Shown one piece after another: positions 30,738-31,286 of a stretch of 31,286 nucleotides of DNA. Each line of letters opens with the position of its first letter. Position 1 is the first letter of the stretch. Below the pieces are notes generated by a model, which saw only the letters and a list, made by a program, of their open reading frames with translations, did not search any database and was not told where the DNA came from. This stretch comes from a virus. Both the position numbers and the translations under genes were made by a program. The stretch spans positions 1 to 31,286 of the IMG/VR virus record IMGVR_UViG_3300023174_000463. One strand, 5' to 3'.

Positions 30738-31286
30738 CTAAAGATTTTGTGGATAATTGTCCTCATATTTCAATTTAGCAATAATATAATCTTTCACCAA
30801 GCTACTTCTACAAATGTCATCTACTGTAAATTCAACTCTAGTAAATGCGCTCATATGATGGGCAATATCAAAGAATTTCAAAATACCTGAAACGTCATTC
30901 TTCTTTTTATTCAAATCAGTTTGACGATAGTCACCACACCAAATAATCTTGGATCTATAACCTACGCGTGTCATGACTGTATCAATTTCTTCATATGTCA
31001 TGTTTTGACATTCATCAACAATAATAATTGCATCGTCGAAACTCATCCCGCGGATGAATGAAGTTGAAATAAATTCAATATGATTTTGCTCTTCAAGTCT
31101 ATCCCATGCATCCTTTCTACCAAATAAAGTTTCACATATTTGGCGATAAGGTTGTTGATAAATTTCCATCTTTTCATTAACGTCGCCGGGCAAATGACCA
31201 ATTTCTCTACTTTGAACAGCAGAACGAACAACAATGATTTTATTAAATGGATTTGATTTATCTAAAACTTCTTCAATTGCTTTATA
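30738..31286 (-). CDS. phoH: PhoH-like ATPase (5' end beyond window)
   Basis: The frame is open to the window edge, so the N-terminal part with Walker A is missing; 182 residues are visible. They match PhoH: KIIVVRSAVQSREIGHLPGD, EKMEIYQQPYRQICETLFG, HIEFISTSFIRGMSFDDAI, the Walker B box IIIVDECQNMTYEE, MTRVGYRSKIIWCGDYRQTD and a C-terminal helix pair. phoH homologs are very common in marine phages; an RNA/DNA helicase-type role linked to phosphate stress has been proposed, but the phage function is unsettled. The visible ATG-like start inside the frame (TTG 31193) is not the real start. Confidence 0.92.
   Translation of the reverse strand, partial: YKAIEEVLDKSNPFNKIIVVRSAVQSREIGHLPGDVNEKMEIYQQPYRQICETLFGRKDAWDRLEEQNHIEFISTSFIRGMSFDDAIIIVDECQNMTYEEIDTVMTRVGYRSKIIWCGDYRQTDLNKKKNDVSGILKFFDIAHHMSAFTRVEFTVDDICRSSLVKDYIIAKLKYEDNYPQNL

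Noticed and set aside
31043-31234. Minus-strand 63-residue ORF overlapping phoH
   Set aside because: It is in another frame of the strongly conserved PhoH coding region.
1-31286. CRISPR arrays, insertion sequences and tRNA genes
   Set aside because: No regularly spaced direct repeats with unique spacers, transposase ORFs or cloverleaf-like sequences were seen; non-coding gaps are all shorter than about 100 bp.

Overview
The window is a contiguous piece of an AT-rich T4-like (Straboviridae/cyanophage-pelagiphage type) contractile-tailed phage genome. The diagnosis rests on many recognisable T4 core proteins: gp53, gp5, gp25, gp6, gp48, gp4, gp16, gp26, a tape measure, gp32, gp59 and gp33, plus late-promoter boxes of the T4 type (TATAAATA). 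The virion proteins resemble those of marine and freshwater T4-like phages more than T4 itself (DUF4815-type structural protein, PAAR tip, SleB lysin, ClpP-like protease, PhoH). No photosynthesis genes are seen. The host is not stated by the sequence; one GC-richer small ORF of a type common in proteobacterial phages hints weakly at a proteobacterial host.

Layout. (1) 1-15272, minus strand: a nearly gap-free virion operon read right to left: tube cap gp48-like, wedge gp53, hub gp27-like, hub/tip gp5 (OB fold, GH19-like muramidase, beta-helix repeats, M15-like peptidase), an unknown protein, PAAR tip, gp25, gp6, a large gp7-position wedge-like protein with 18-residue tandem repeats, a short fibre-like protein, a Gly-rich repeat structural protein and a DUF4815-like protein cut by the window edge. 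(2) 15333-20790, plus strand: gp4 nuclease, a conserved unknown, a gp19/gp54-like tube protein, a 3-TM holin-like protein, small terminase gp16, gp26, a frameshift extension and the tape measure. (3) 20787-24291, minus strand: two unknown proteins, gp32, a small acidic ORF, gp59, gp33 and small unknown ORFs, keeping the T4 order 33-59-32. (4) 24298-28157, minus strand: a packed run of small ORFs (21-219 aa), including three consecutive tiny membrane peptides and a GC-richer pair, led by two sigma70-type promoters. (5) 28168-31286, minus strand: ClpP-like protease overlapping a secreted SleB-type lysin, a PD-(D/E)XK exonuclease, a GIY-YIG homing endonuclease and the 3' part of phoH.

How it fits together. 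Late genes carry TATAAATA boxes, read in T4 by the gp55 sigma with the gp33 co-activator and the sliding clamp; gp33 is encoded here. The small-gene and replication-linked segments instead carry TTTACA-like/TATAAT pairs with exactly 17 bp spacers, as expected of early host-sigma70 promoters. gp32, gp59 and the exonuclease serve replication and recombination; holin plus SleB hydrolase serve lysis; the rest builds the tail and packages DNA.

The most notable observation is a canonical -1 slippery heptamer (T TTT TTC) at the very last codons of gp26, followed by an in-frame 60-codon extension directly before the tape measure. This is the lambda G/GT arrangement of tail-assembly chaperones, here in a T4-like gp26 locus.
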